Origin: DATAFF01 sp036257595
Lineage (GTDB): Bacteria; Pseudomonadota; Alphaproteobacteria; Rhizobiales; Aestuariivirgaceae
Assembly: GCA_036257595.1 (NCBI GenBank)
Contig: DATAFF010000022.1
Location: 1 to 63,883, forward strand
Length of the DNA stretch: 63,883 nt
Reading direction: 5' to 3'
The notes below the pieces were generated by a model, which did not search any database, was not told where the DNA came from, and worked only from the letters and a program-made list of their open reading frames with translations. Shown here piece by piece: positions 35,868-44,849 of the stretch (positions are counted from its first letter, which is position 1; each line of letters begins with the position of its first letter). The position numbers and the translations under genes are program-made.

Positions 35868-37098
35868 CGGCTCGGCGCAAGCCTATGACGTCGCGGCCAT
35901 TCGCGCCGACTTCCCGATTCTGTCGCGTGAGGTCTATGGCAGGCCGCTGACCTATCTCGACAATGCCGCATCGGCGCAGAAGCCCAAGGCGGTGATCGAG
36001 GCGGTTACCCGCGCCTACGAGATGGAATATGCCAATGTCCATCGCGGCCTGCATTTCCTGTCCAATTTGGCGACCAGCAATTACGAGAAGGCACGCGAGA
36101 CCGTCCGCCAGTTCCTCAATGCTCCCGCGGCCGGCCAGATCATCTTCACCCGCAATGCCACCGAGGCAATCAACCTGGTGGCCCAGAGCTTCGGCGGCCT
36201 GGTGATCGGCGAGGGCGACGAGATCGTCCTGTCGATCCTCGAGCATCACTCCAACATCGTGCCCTGGCATTTCCACCGTGAGCGGCGCGGCGCGGTGATT
36301 CGCTGGAGCCCGGTCGATGACGACGGCAACTTCCTGCTTGACGAATTCGAGAAGCTGCTTGGCCCCCGCACCCGGATGGTCGCCATCACCCATATGTCGA
36401 ACGCCCTCGGCACCATCCTGCCCATCAAGACGATCGTGAAGCTCTGCCGCGACCGCGGCATCCCCATCCTGGTGGATGGCAGCCAGGCGGCGGTGCATAT
36501 GAGCGTCGATGTTCAAGACATTGATCCCGACTTCTACGTCTTCACCGGCCACAAGACCTACGGCCCGACCGGGATCGGGGTGCTCTACGCCAAGGCGGAG
36601 CATCTCGAGCGCATGCCGCCCTATCAAGGTGGCGGCGAGATGATTCGCGAGGTCTTCCTCGACGACATCACCTATGCCGAGCCGCCGCATCGTTTCGAGG
36701 CGGGAACGCCGGCCATCGTCCAGGCCATCGGCCTCGGTGTCGCCCTCGACTACATGATGAAGATCGGGCGCGACCGGATCGCCGCCCATGAGGCGGCGCT
36801 GCTCGAGCATGCGCTCCGGCGACTGTCGGCCATCAACAACCTGCGCATCGTCGGCCGGGCCCGCAACCGCGGCGCCATCATCTCCTTCAACATGGATGGC
36901 GCCCATGCCCACGACGTCGCGACGGTGATCGACCGGGCAGGCGTGGCGGTTCGCGCCGGCACCCACTGCACCATGCCGCTCCTCGCCCGTTTCGGCACCA
37001 CTGCCACCTGTCGCGCCTCTTTTGCCATGTACAACACCCATGAGGAGGTCGAGCGGCTCGGCGAAGCCCTTGAATCGGCTGGCCGATTGTTCATATGA
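35860..37098 (+). CDS. sufS: Class II cysteine desulfurase SufS
   Basis: 412 residues from ATG 35860. Marks are YLDNAASAQKPKAVIEA, YEYAN-type segment reading YEMEYANVHRGLHFLSN, FTRNATEAINLVAQS, the PLP lysine in FTGHKTYGPTGIGVLY and the catalytic Cys in VRAGTHCTMPLL. It supplies sulfur to SufBCD, usually via SufE or SufU. No sufE is in this operon, so a partner must be elsewhere or the class I desulfurase may share the load. Confidence 0.95.
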   Translation: MADGSAQAYDVAAIRADFPILSREVYGRPLTYLDNAASAQKPKAVIEAVTRAYEMEYANVHRGLHFLSNLATSNYEKARETVRQFLNAPAAGQIIFTRNATEAINLVAQSFGGLVIGEGDEIVLSILEHHSNIVPWHFHRERRGAVIRWSPVDDDGNFLLDEFEKLLGPRTRMVAITHMSNALGTILPIKTIVKLCRDRGIPILVDGSQAAVHMSVDVQDIDPDFYVFTGHKTYGPTGIGVLYAKAEHLERMPPYQGGGEMIREVFLDDITYAEPPHRFEAGTPAIVQAIGLGVALDYMMKIGRDRIAAHEAALLEHALRRLSAINNLRIVGRARNRGAIISFNMDGAHAHDVATVIDRAGVAVRAGTHCTMPLLARFGTTATCRASFAMYNTHEEVERLGEALESAGRLFI

Positions 37099-37105
37099 GT
37101 GAGAA

Positions 37106-37468
37106 ATGACCGCGTTGCCGTCACATGACGACCTTGCGACCTCCGCCATCCCGAAGGAGGAACTCGAGCGCATGACCGAGGACATGGTCGCGGCGCTGAA
37201 GACGGTCTACGACCCCGAGATCCCCGTCGACATCTTCGAGCTTGGCCTCATCTACAAGATCGATGTCGCCGACGACCGGGCGGTGACCATCGACATGACC
37301 TTGACCGCTCCCGGCTGTCCGGTGGCGGGCGACATGCCCGGCTGGGTCCAGGACGCGGTAAGCGCCGTGGCCGGGGTCAAGGACGTGAAGGTCAATCTGG
37401 TGTTCGATCCGCCGTGGGATGCCAGCCGCATGTCGGATGAGGCGCGCGTGACCCTCAATATGTGGTAG
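37106..37468 (+). CDS. sufT: SUF-system DUF59/MIP18 protein SufT
   Basis: 120 residues with the DUF59 signature: VYDPEIPVDIFELGLIYKIDV, MTLTAPGCPVAGDMPGWV (conserved Cys in the PGCP loop) and DPPWDASRMSDEAR. Members help mature Fe-S proteins under high demand. It sits between sufS and the A-type carrier. Confidence 0.93.
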   Translation: MTALPSHDDLATSAIPKEELERMTEDMVAALKTVYDPEIPVDIFELGLIYKIDVADDRAVTIDMTLTAPGCPVAGDMPGWVQDAVSAVAGVKDVKVNLVFDPPWDASRMSDEARVTLNMW

Positions 37469-37495
37469 ATGGGAGCGAGGAGAAGGACCGAATTC

Positions 37496-37876
37496 ATGGC
37501 CGAGCGACGCCCCCGACCCCAGCTTATGCGGCTTACCGAGGCTGCCGCAGCCCGCATCCGCGATCTCATGGCGCGCTCGGGTAATCCGCAGTCTGCCTTG
37601 CGGATCGGCGTGAAGAAGGGCGGTTGTGCCGGCATGGAATACACCATGGACTGGGCGGCCGAGCAGGGCCGGTTCGACGAGATCGTCGAGGACAAGGGCG
37701 CCCGCGTCCTCATTGATTCGAAAGCCGTGATGTTTCTGCTTGGAACCGAAATGGATTACCAGGTGGACAAGCTGCGATCGGGCTTTGTTTTCAACAATCC
37801 GAACCAGACAAGTGCCTGCGGGTGCGGCGAGTCGGTTCAATTGACGCCGGTAGCGTCGGAATCTGTGGAAGTTTGA
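37496..37876 (+). CDS. sufA: A-type iron-sulfur carrier SufA/IscA family
   Basis: 126 residues from ATG 37496, which has the strong AGGAGAAGGA ribosome site; the frame opens 27 nt earlier. Cluster ligands are Cys of KKGGCAGMEY and the C-terminal pair in TSACGCGESV. It passes clusters from SufBCD to client proteins and closes the suf operon. Confidence 0.95.
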   Translation: MAERRPRPQLMRLTEAAAARIRDLMARSGNPQSALRIGVKKGGCAGMEYTMDWAAEQGRFDEIVEDKGARVLIDSKAVMFLLGTEMDYQVDKLRSGFVFNNPNQTSACGCGESVQLTPVASESVEV

Positions 37877-37909
37877 CCTTATTCGCACATGTGCCGCAGG
37901 GCTGTGTCA

Positions 37910-37937
37910 TTGACACTTCATCTCTTCTGACTATTTT
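37910..37937 (+). promoter_or_regulatory. Candidate promoter of the DEAD-box helicase gene
   Basis: TTGACA at 37910-37915 and TATTTT at 37932-37937 with a 16-bp spacer. It would give a leader of about 110 nt, in which CTTGT...ACAAG around 37958-37982 can pair. Long structured leaders of DEAD-box helicase genes are often cold-responsive; that is inference. Confidence 0.5.
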
Positions 37938-38050
37938 TCATGGGGGAGACAGAAGTCTTGTGCCGCTGGGGGCGCGACAAGTCGGGCGTATAAGATCAAG
38001 TCATAAAAACACTCTGCGCCTTCCCATTTAAGGAAAGTTTGCAACATCGC

Positions 38051-39487
38051 ATGTCCTTCGATCAATTAGGTCTATCCGAAAAAGTTCTCGACGCCGTTCG
38101 GGCTGCCGGCTTCGAGACTCCCACTCCCATCCAGTCCAAAGCCATTCCGCCAGCCCTGGCCCGCCGCGACGTTCTGGGCCTCGCCCAGACCGGTTCGGGC
38201 AAGACCGCGGCTTTTGCCCTGCCGATGCTGTCGCTGCTCGAAAAGGGAAGGGCGCGCGCCCGCATGCCGCGCACGCTGGTGCTCGAACCGACCCGCGAGC
38301 TCGCCGCCCAGGTTCAGGAAGCGTTCGAGCGGCTTGGTCGCAACCACCGGTTGACGATCGCCCTGCTGATCGGCGGCGTGTCCTTCGACGAGCAGAACGC
38401 CAAGATCGATCGCGGCGCCGACATCCTGATCGCGACGCCGGGCCGGCTGCTCGATCATGTCGAGCGCGGCAAGCTCATGCTGCATGGCATCGAGGTGCTG
38501 GTGGTCGACGAGGCCGACCGAATGCTCGACATGGGCTTCATCCCCGATATCGAGCGTATCTGCAAGATCTTGCCGATCACCCGTCAGACGCTGTTCTTCT
38601 CGGCCACCATGCCGCCGGAAATCCAGCGCCTCACCAACCAGTTCCTCCACAATCCGGTCGAGGTCCAGGCCGCCCCGCCGGCCACCACGGCGGCCTCCAT
38701 CATCCAGAAGGCGGTCTATGCGCCATCGGATGACAAGGAGAAGCGCGACGCGCTGCGGCGCCTGCTGCGCGAATACGACAACATCAAGAACGCCATCGTC
38801 TTCGCCAACCGCAAGACCACCGTGGCGGTCCTCGAAACCTCGCTCAAGAAGCACGGCTTCAATGCCTCGGCACTTCATGGCGACATGGATCAGTTCTCGC
38901 GGCTGAAGACGCTCGAGGCGTTCCGCAACGGCCAGATCACCTATCTGATCGCCTCCGACGTGGCGGCGCGCGGCCTCGACATCCCTCAGGTCAGCCATGT
39001 GTTCAATTTCGACGTTCCGGTGCATTCCGAAGATTATGTGCACCGGGTCGGGCGCACCGGCCGGGCCGGCCGCGAGGGCCATGCCTATACGCTCGTCACC
39101 TTCGAGGAGGTGCGGGCGCTCCGGGCAATCGAGCAGCTGATCAAGCGGCCGGTCGAATGGCATGGCGAGGTGCCTGCCGAGGACGAGCTGGCCGATGCCA
39201 TGTCGGCCAAGGGTCGCCGGCGCGACCGTCCCCAGCGGGGTGCTGCCCGCTCGGGCGCGGGTCCCGCCCGCAAGCATGCCCGCGAGAAGCCGGCGCCGCG
39301 TCCCTCTCATGATGCCCGCGAAAAGCGGCCGCGCAGCGAGGAGCAGCAGCATCCGCGGCCGCTGAAGAAGGCACCGCGTCCCGAGCGGCCGCGCGAGCGC
39401 GAGGACGCCCGCGAGCGGGATCCGGCGGGCTTCACCGAGGCCAATATGCCGGCCTTCCTGCTTCGCCGTCCCGTCCGGGTCGGATAG
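38051..39487 (+). CDS. DEAD-box RNA helicase (RhlE-type)
   Basis: 478 residues from ATG 38051 (MSFDQLGLSEKVL is the typical start; TTG 38039 has a better-placed AAGGA). Motifs in order: Q motif with GFETPTPIQ, I AQTGSGKT, Ia PTRELA, II VDEADR, III SATMP, IV-V ASDVAARGLDIP, VI HRVGRTGRAG. The tail from about 385 is Arg/Lys/Pro-rich and disordered, as in RhlE proteins that unwind structured RNA in ribosome assembly or decay. It stops just before a family A repeat. Confidence 0.95.
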   Translation: MSFDQLGLSEKVLDAVRAAGFETPTPIQSKAIPPALARRDVLGLAQTGSGKTAAFALPMLSLLEKGRARARMPRTLVLEPTRELAAQVQEAFERLGRNHRLTIALLIGGVSFDEQNAKIDRGADILIATPGRLLDHVERGKLMLHGIEVLVVDEADRMLDMGFIPDIERICKILPITRQTLFFSATMPPEIQRLTNQFLHNPVEVQAAPPATTAASIIQKAVYAPSDDKEKRDALRRLLREYDNIKNAIVFANRKTTVAVLETSLKKHGFNASALHGDMDQFSRLKTLEAFRNGQITYLIASDVAARGLDIPQVSHVFNFDVPVHSEDYVHRVGRTGRAGREGHAYTLVTFEEVRALRAIEQLIKRPVEWHGEVPAEDELADAMSAKGRRRDRPQRGAARSGAGPARKHAREKPAPRPSHDAREKRPRSEEQQHPRPLKKAPRPERPREREDARERDPAGFTEANMPAFLLRRPVRVG

Positions 39488-39489
39488 AA

Positions 39490-39556
39490 GAGGGGCAGCA
39501 GGCAGCAGGGAAAAGCACCGCTCACGACCTACTGCCTACTGCCGAATGCCTCTAGC
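39490..39556. repeat. Heptamer hairpin repeat, family A copy 4
   Basis: Left arm GGGGCAGCAGGCAGCAGGG (units drifted to GCAGCAG), core AAAAGCACCGCTCACGA, right arm CCTACTGCCTACTGCC followed by GAATGCCTCTAGC. It lies between the convergent ends of the helicase gene (TAG 39485-39487) and the HlyC-like gene, whose TAG (39552-39554) falls in the right border. Confidence 0.85.
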
Positions 39557-40004
39557 TTACGATCAGGATCGGCGGCACCAGCCGGCTTTTGTCCTCATAG
39601 GGACGGATCGTCATGATGCTGCGGCCGACATTCATCCCCCGTGCCGTGCGCACCAACGCGCGCAGCACGATCGAGGAGTTGGCTGCCACCGTCATTGGCC
39701 ACAGCACGTCGCCCTGATCGCGCGTGGCGCCTTCCGGTGCCTCGCCATTCTGCACATGGGCGAGCGCTTCCTCGATGGTGAAAAGGGCCCAGCCGAGATA
39801 GCCGACAGCGCGCGGGCCCTGCATCGCGATGAGCGCATGGCCGCGCCGGATCTGGCCGTCGATCACCGGTATGATGGCGCTCGACGGCATGTCGGAGAAC
39901 GGCTTGCGATGGCAGAGGTAGTACATGGCCAGGCCGAGCGCGGGAAATCTCGGTGCGGCCTGCTTGATCTCGAGCTTTTCGCCCAAGTGCTGCACCACTG
40001 TCAT
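39552..40004 (-). CDS. HlyC-like (RTX toxin-activating) lysine acyltransferase homologue
   Basis: 150 residues. It follows the layout of toxin-activating acyltransferases: LGLAMYYLCHRKPFSDMP with His32, PVIDGQIRRGHALIA, GYLGWALFTIEEA (the conserved W-A step), then DQGDVLWPMTVAANS with Asp99. In HlyC the catalytic His and Asp are about 69 residues apart; here 67. Such enzymes transfer fatty acyl groups from acyl carrier protein to toxin lysines. No RTX protein is nearby, so the acceptor is unknown. GAGGAA precedes the ATG. Assignment is by motif pattern and spacing, not by alignment. Confidence 0.65.
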   Translation of the reverse strand: MTVVQHLGEKLEIKQAAPRFPALGLAMYYLCHRKPFSDMPSSAIIPVIDGQIRRGHALIAMQGPRAVGYLGWALFTIEEALAHVQNGEAPEGATRDQGDVLWPMTVAANSSIVLRALVRTARGMNVGRSIMTIRPYEDKSRLVPPILIVS

Positions 40005-40070
40005 CGAGATTCCTCAAGGCTCGCGTCGACGCTCAAGAGCGATACAACACCTCGCCGGTTCGATCAAACT

Positions 40071-40141
40071 GTAGGCAGTAGGCGGTAGGCAGCAGTAGGG
40101 AGAACGCCGCTCACGGCCTACTGCCCAACGCCGACTGCCTT
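40071..40141. repeat. Heptamer hairpin repeat, family A copy 5
   Basis: Left arm GTAGGCAGTAGGCGGTAGGC, core AGTAGGGAGAACGCCGCTCACGG, right arm CCTACTGCCCAACGCCGACTGCC. The right arm encodes the C-terminal K-A-V-G-V-G-Q and the TAG stop (40118-40120) of the minus-strand B12-binding protein. Confidence 0.85.
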
Positions 40142-41890
40142 TCTTTGGCCGGCAATCGCCAGCAACGCCGGCACGGCGTCCTCGATCTCGCGGCAGACAA
40201 TGGCGCCGCCGGCCGCGAGCTCGGCCGACACATCGACCGGCAGGCTGCTGTTCGAGCCGCTCGGCACCTGGTTCAGCCGCCCGCCGATCAGCACCGGAAA
40301 GCCATCCGGCAGGCAGGATTTGAGCGACTCGAAATAATCGAGCGCGATGCCGTTATAGGTCGATAGCAGCACCGCCTCGGCCGCATTGGCGACCGCGGCA
40401 CGCGCAAGCGCCTCGGGGTCGGTCGAGACGCCGCCATCGACGATCTCGGCGCCGAGCTGCCGCAGCACCTGCTCGAGCGCCATCTTGCCGTGCTCGTGAA
40501 CGTCGCTCGAGGCCACGATGACCCTCGGCTTCAAGCCGCCGATGCGCTTGCGCAGGTCGCCGGCGATCCGGTCGAGATGGTGGTCGGCAAGTGCGTCGAG
40601 CTCTTCGACAAAGGGTGCCCGGACCGCCGGTCGGCGCCCGCGCGGCGCATTGCGATCGGCCTGGCCGGCGCCCCACAGCTCCTCGATACGCTTCGGGCCA
40701 AGCCGCTTCATGGCGAGCAGCATCTCGACGGCGCTCGAGGTGTCGACCCCGGCTTGCGCGAGCCCTTGGACGACATTGTCGCGGAAGCGCCTGGCGGCGC
40801 TGGCAATCTGCTCGGCAACGGTCATCGCCTGCTCGACATTGACGAGCTTGGACCAGGTCGGCCCCGCCTGCTGCGCCAGCCGCCCAGCGAACAATTGCAC
40901 ATCGATGATCTCGTCGATCTCGGGGATGCGGCTGTTCTCGGTGACCGGCACCGCATTGATGGCGTGACCCGACGGCTTGACGCTCTGGCCGATCACATCG
41001 ACCAGCAGGTAGTTGGCGAGGCTCGCGAAATTGGCGCCGGCCTCGCCGCGATAGCTGACCGTGTTGCCATAGACCATGGTGCCTGGCGTGGGATTGACCG
41101 CGCTCAGCGCCAGATGGAACGCCAGCCGGCGCTGCGGATCCGAGAAATGGTGGCCCCAGCAATGGGAGAGATTGGCACCCAGCAGCCCTTCGATGATCTC
41201 CTTCTCGATCAGCACGAAGCCGAGCACCGAGGCGAGGTCGGTGAACAATCCGGCAAAGCCGTCGTCGAGATTGGAGTGGACGAGGACTTCCTCCTCCTGT
41301 GCGGCGAGCAGCGTAAGCGCGGTCACCGTTGCGGTGGTGGTCGCGACGTCGTCGTCCCAATTGGGCAGCCGGAATGTGAAATACTGCCCGAGATTGCCGA
41401 CCGAGGTGGCGCCCGCCGCCAGTGCCGCGCAGGTGTTCTCGACCGCTGCCGGGAAGCCCATGATGAAATCGCCGAAATGCGGCGCCACCGGCGCCACCTC
41501 GGTCAGGCTGACGAAGTCCTCGGGACGGCTCAGCAGGATGCCGGTGCCCTTGACCGCGGTCTTGCGCTCCCTGGCCGGCAGGCCCATCGCCCAATCGAGA
41601 GTGATGCCGTAGCGGTCGACCCGAACACCCTTGCGGCGGCAGCTCTCATGGATCTCGCCCCAGGCGCGGCGCGACTTCTCGAGGTCGCGAAAGCCGATCT
41701 GGGCGTGCAGCATAATGCGTCCGGCAGCGCTCTCGCGACGCTTGAACTCAGCCTCGCTCGGGACCGCGTTCTCCTTGAGGAACGGTCCTGGCGTGACGCG
41801 ATGGATTTTTGCCAGCTCGCGCCCCCGGGCCTGGAGCTCGGAGGTGGAGGGCAGATGGTCTTCGGGGAAGATGTCCTTGCGGGTCAACAT
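40118..41890 (-). CDS. Cobalamin-binding mutase-like protein (barrel plus C-terminal B12 domain)
   Basis: 590 residues. The C-terminal domain (about 450-580) carries the base-off B12 motif: SSDVHEHGK (D463-x-H465-x-x-G468, His465 as cobalt ligand), Ser510 in LLSTYNG and G536-G537 in VLIGGRL. Residues about 90-400 look like the TIM barrel of coenzyme B12-dependent carbon-skeleton mutases, in style nearest to glutamate mutase E (TSVGNLGQYFTFRLPNWDDD; LSHCWGHHFSDPQRRLAFHLALS), but I do not recognise the exact family or substrate. It follows aqpZ by 18 bp on the same strand. Its last residues come from a family A repeat. Confidence 0.7.
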   Translation of the reverse strand: MLTRKDIFPEDHLPSTSELQARGRELAKIHRVTPGPFLKENAVPSEAEFKRRESAAGRIMLHAQIGFRDLEKSRRAWGEIHESCRRKGVRVDRYGITLDWAMGLPARERKTAVKGTGILLSRPEDFVSLTEVAPVAPHFGDFIMGFPAAVENTCAALAAGATSVGNLGQYFTFRLPNWDDDVATTTATVTALTLLAAQEEEVLVHSNLDDGFAGLFTDLASVLGFVLIEKEIIEGLLGANLSHCWGHHFSDPQRRLAFHLALSAVNPTPGTMVYGNTVSYRGEAGANFASLANYLLVDVIGQSVKPSGHAINAVPVTENSRIPEIDEIIDVQLFAGRLAQQAGPTWSKLVNVEQAMTVAEQIASAARRFRDNVVQGLAQAGVDTSSAVEMLLAMKRLGPKRIEELWGAGQADRNAPRGRRPAVRAPFVEELDALADHHLDRIAGDLRKRIGGLKPRVIVASSDVHEHGKMALEQVLRQLGAEIVDGGVSTDPEALARAAVANAAEAVLLSTYNGIALDYFESLKSCLPDGFPVLIGGRLNQVPSGSNSSLPVDVSAELAAGGAIVCREIEDAVPALLAIAGQRKAVGVGQ

Positions 41891-41908
41891 TCCCCGAAGA
41901 TGCCGGGC

Positions 41909-42604
41909 TCAGGCCTGATCGCCAAGCGATTTATGGACGAGGCCGCCGAGCACGCCGCCGATGATCGGCGCCACCCAGAACAGCCACAGCTGGGCGAGTG
42001 GCCAGCTTTCGGCGGCGAACAGCACGGTGGCGGTCGACCGAGCCGGATTGAGCGAGGTGTTGTCGATCGGGATCGACATGATATGGAGCAGCGTCAGGGT
42101 GAGCCCGATGGCGACCGGCGCCATGTTGCCGGCCCCCTTTGGCGCGGTCGTCCGGCAGATCACGAAGATGAAGACGGCCGTCAGCACGATCTCCGCGAGC
42201 AGCGCCGACATCAGCGAGAAACCGGCCGGCGAATGCGCGCCATAACCGTTGGAGGCGAACGCCCCGGCCACATAGTCGGCCTTGCCGGAGAGAACCAGCC
42301 AGAAGAAGAAGGCGGCGAGCAGGCCGCCCACCACCTGCGCCGCCACATAGGGTGCGATCGCCTGCGCTTCGAACCGGCCGGCGGCATAGAGGCCGAAGGT
42401 GACGGCGGGGTTGAAATGGCCCCCCGAGATCGGGCCGACGGCATAGGCCATGACCATGACGGCGAGACCGACGGCAAGGGCAACCCCCAGGATTCCCGAG
42501 CCGCCGCCCAGCGCCCCGAAAGAAATGAGCGCCCCGCCGAGAACCGCGGCAACCAGGGTGAAAGTGCCGATCAGCTCGGCGACAAGCTTGTCAGTGCTAG
42601 GCAT
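41909..42604 (-). CDS. aqpZ: Aquaporin Z-type water channel
   Basis: 231 residues, six membrane helices and two NPA half-helices: GGHFNPAVTFGLYAAGRF near residue 62 and NTSLNPARSTATVLF near residue 184. The Arg after the second NPA and His/aromatic positions fit a water-selective aquaporin rather than a glycerol channel. GGAGAGGGG precedes the ATG. Divergent from parE and co-directional with the B12 protein. Confidence 0.95.
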   Translation of the reverse strand: MPSTDKLVAELIGTFTLVAAVLGGALISFGALGGGSGILGVALAVGLAVMVMAYAVGPISGGHFNPAVTFGLYAAGRFEAQAIAPYVAAQVVGGLLAAFFFWLVLSGKADYVAGAFASNGYGAHSPAGFSLMSALLAEIVLTAVFIFVICRTTAPKGAGNMAPVAIGLTLTLLHIMSIPIDNTSLNPARSTATVLFAAESWPLAQLWLFWVAPIIGGVLGGLVHKSLGDQA

Positions 42605-42624
42605 GGACCCCTCTCCATTCTGGT

Positions 42625-42641
42625 GGCTGCGGAGCGCAGCC
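42625..42641. promoter_or_regulatory. Perfect 7-bp hairpin in the aqpZ leader
   Basis: GGCTGCG-GAG-CGCAGCC, 21 bp upstream of the aqpZ start codon, just 5' of its ribosome site. It has no T-tract and may tune translation or mRNA stability. Confidence 0.4.
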
Positions 42642-42774
42642 CTTCGAATCGCCCGGCCATGATCTTACCTTAAATTGTGGCACAAAAAGCCGGACCGGCA
42701 TTCGCTCCAGCCGTGACGGCCGTGCATAATGGCAGGCGATTCGGGGTGGGGCTGCGGGGTTGCAACGAGGTAGA

Positions 42775-44766
42775 ATGGCGAAAATCAGGCAAAGAGCGGT
42801 GACAGCCGAGCGTTCCAGCGGCCTGGAGGAGACCTATACCGCGTCCTCGATCGAGGTGCTCGAGGGGCTCGAGCCGGTGCGCCGCCGGCCCGGCATGTAT
42901 ATCGGCGGGACCGACGAGAAGGCTCTGCATCACCTCTTCGCCGAGGTGATGGACAATGCCATGGACGAGGCGGTTGCCGGTCATGCCAGCTGGATCGAGG
43001 TCGAGTATGACGCCGACGGCTACCTGTCGGTCAACGACAATGGGCGCGGCATTCCGGTTGACCCGCACCCCAAATACAAGAACAAATCCGCCCTCGAGAT
43101 CATCATGACCGTGCTGCATTCGGGCGGCAAGTTCAACTCGAAGGTCTACGAGACCTCGGGCGGCCTCCATGGCGTCGGCGTGTCGGTGGTCAATGCGCTC
43201 TCGAGCCATCTCGAGGTCGAGGTGGCGCGCGGCCAGATACTCTACCGTCAGACCTTCCGCCGCGGTCGCCCCGATGGCCCGCTCGTCACCGTCGGCAAGG
43301 TGCACAACCGCCGCGGCACCCGGGTCCGCTTCCATCCCGACGAGCAGATCTTCGGAAAATCGGCGAAGTTCTCGCCGCGGCGCCTGTTCAAGATGGCGCG
43401 CTCCAAGGCCTATCTGTTCGGCGGCGTCGAGATCCGCTGGACCTGCGCGCCCCGCCATCTCGGCGATGGCGACGACACGCCGGCCAAGGCGGTGCTGCGG
43501 TTTCCCGGCGGTTTGCGGGAATTTCTCGAGGAGGCGATCAACGGCAAGCCGCGGGTTGCCGAGGATGTCTTCGCCGGCAAGGTCCAGAAGCCGGGCGGTC
43601 ACGGCTCGGTGGAATGGGCGCTGGCCTGGTTCGGCGGCGGCGACGGCTTCATCAGCTCCTATTGCAACACCGTGCCGACGCCCGAGGGCGGCACCCATGA
43701 GCAGGGCCTGCGCGCCGGCCTGTCGCGGTCGCTGCGCTCCTATGCCGATCTGAAGAACAACAAGCGGGCGAGCATCGTCACCGCCGACGACATCATGACC
43801 TCGGCCGGGGCGATGCTGTCGGTGTTCATCCGCGAGCCCGAGTTTCAGGGCCAGACCAAGGAGAGGCTGTCGACGGCGGACGCGGCGCGCATGGTCGAGG
43901 CGGCGGTGCGCGACCATTTCGACCACTGGCTCACCGGTCATCCAGCCCAGGCCGACAGGCTGCTCGAATGGTTCATCGACCGCGCCGAGGAGCGCATCAG
44001 GCGCCGCCAGGAGAAGGAGGTCGGCCGCAAGACGGCGGTCCGCAAGCTCAGGCTTCCCGGCAAGCTTGCCGACTGCTCGTCATCGGCCGCGGAGGGCTCG
44101 GAGATCTTCATCGTCGAGGGCGACTCGGCTGGCGGCTCGGCAAAGCAGGCACGCAACCGCGTCATCCAGGCGGTGCTGCCGTTGCGCGGCAAGATCCTCA
44201 ATGTCGCAAGCGCCGGCAAGGGCAAGCTTGCCCAGAATCAGCAGCTGCAGGATCTCGTCCAGGCCTTGGGCTGCGGCACCGGCTCGTCCTACCGCGAGGG
44301 CGAGCTGCGCTACGAGAAGGTCATCATCATGACCGATGCCGATGTCGACGGCGCCCATATTGCGAGCCTGCTCATCACCTTCTTCCATCGCGAGATGCCG
44401 AAGCTCGTCGACCAGGGCCATCTCTTTCTGGCGGTGCCGCCGCTCTATCGCCTGTCGCAGGGCGGCAAGAGCGCCTATGCGCGCAACGATATCCACAAGG
44501 AGGAGCTGCTGCGGAAGGAGTTCTCGGGCCGCGGCAAGGTCGAGGTCAGCCGCTTCAAGGGACTGGGCGAGATGCTGCCCAGCCAGCTCAAGGAAACCAC
44601 CATGGACCCGGCGAAACGCACGCTGCTGCGGGTCGAGCTCGGCGAGGACGAGCGGGCGACCACGGCCGACGCGATCGAGCGGCTCATGGGCACCAAGCCG
44701 GAGTCGCGCTTTGCCTTCATCACCGAGCGGGCGCAGTTCGTCGACGAGAGCGAGCTGGACATTTAG
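42775..44766 (+). CDS. parE: DNA topoisomerase IV subunit B
   Basis: 663 residues from ATG 42775 (GAGG five bases upstream). GHKL ATPase marks are VLEGLEPVRRRPGMYIGG, VMDNAMDEAV, VNDNGRGIPVD and GLHGVGVSVVNALS. The TOPRIM domain has EIFIVEGDSAGGSAKQARNR and DADVDGAHIASLLITFF. Length below 700 and the YIGGTDEKALHHL segment favour ParE over GyrB. It decatenates chromosomes with ParC, not in the window. The TAG stop is the first triplet of a family A repeat. Confidence 0.95.
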   Translation: MAKIRQRAVTAERSSGLEETYTASSIEVLEGLEPVRRRPGMYIGGTDEKALHHLFAEVMDNAMDEAVAGHASWIEVEYDADGYLSVNDNGRGIPVDPHPKYKNKSALEIIMTVLHSGGKFNSKVYETSGGLHGVGVSVVNALSSHLEVEVARGQILYRQTFRRGRPDGPLVTVGKVHNRRGTRVRFHPDEQIFGKSAKFSPRRLFKMARSKAYLFGGVEIRWTCAPRHLGDGDDTPAKAVLRFPGGLREFLEEAINGKPRVAEDVFAGKVQKPGGHGSVEWALAWFGGGDGFISSYCNTVPTPEGGTHEQGLRAGLSRSLRSYADLKNNKRASIVTADDIMTSAGAMLSVFIREPEFQGQTKERLSTADAARMVEAAVRDHFDHWLTGHPAQADRLLEWFIDRAEERIRRRQEKEVGRKTAVRKLRLPGKLADCSSSAAEGSEIFIVEGDSAGGSAKQARNRVIQAVLPLRGKILNVASAGKGKLAQNQQLQDLVQALGCGTGSSYREGELRYEKVIIMTDADVDGAHIASLLITFFHREMPKLVDQGHLFLAVPPLYRLSQGGKSAYARNDIHKEELLRKEFSGRGKVEVSRFKGLGEMLPSQLKETTMDPAKRTLLRVELGEDERATTADAIERLMGTKPESRFAFITERAQFVDESELDI

Positions 44767-44836
44767 GCAGTAGGCAGTAGGCAGTTAGAGAAGGGCTCCG
44801 CTCGCTGCCTATTGCCTAATGCCTATTGCCTACTGC
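44764..44836. repeat. Heptamer hairpin repeat, family A copy 6 (best conserved)
   Basis: Left arm TAGGCAGTAGGCAGTAGGCA (three perfect heptamers), core GTTAGAGAAGGGCTCCGCTCG, right arm CTGCCTATTGCCTAATGCCTA then TTGCCTACTGC. The first TAG is the parE stop. The right arm runs almost up to the start of the acetyltransferase gene. Confidence 0.88.
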
Positions 44837-44849
44837 AATCTCCTCCCCG

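Noticed and set aside
40490..42673. 727-codon plus-strand frame spanning the B12 protein and aqpZ
   Set aside because: It crosses two well-supported minus-strand genes and has no domain character.
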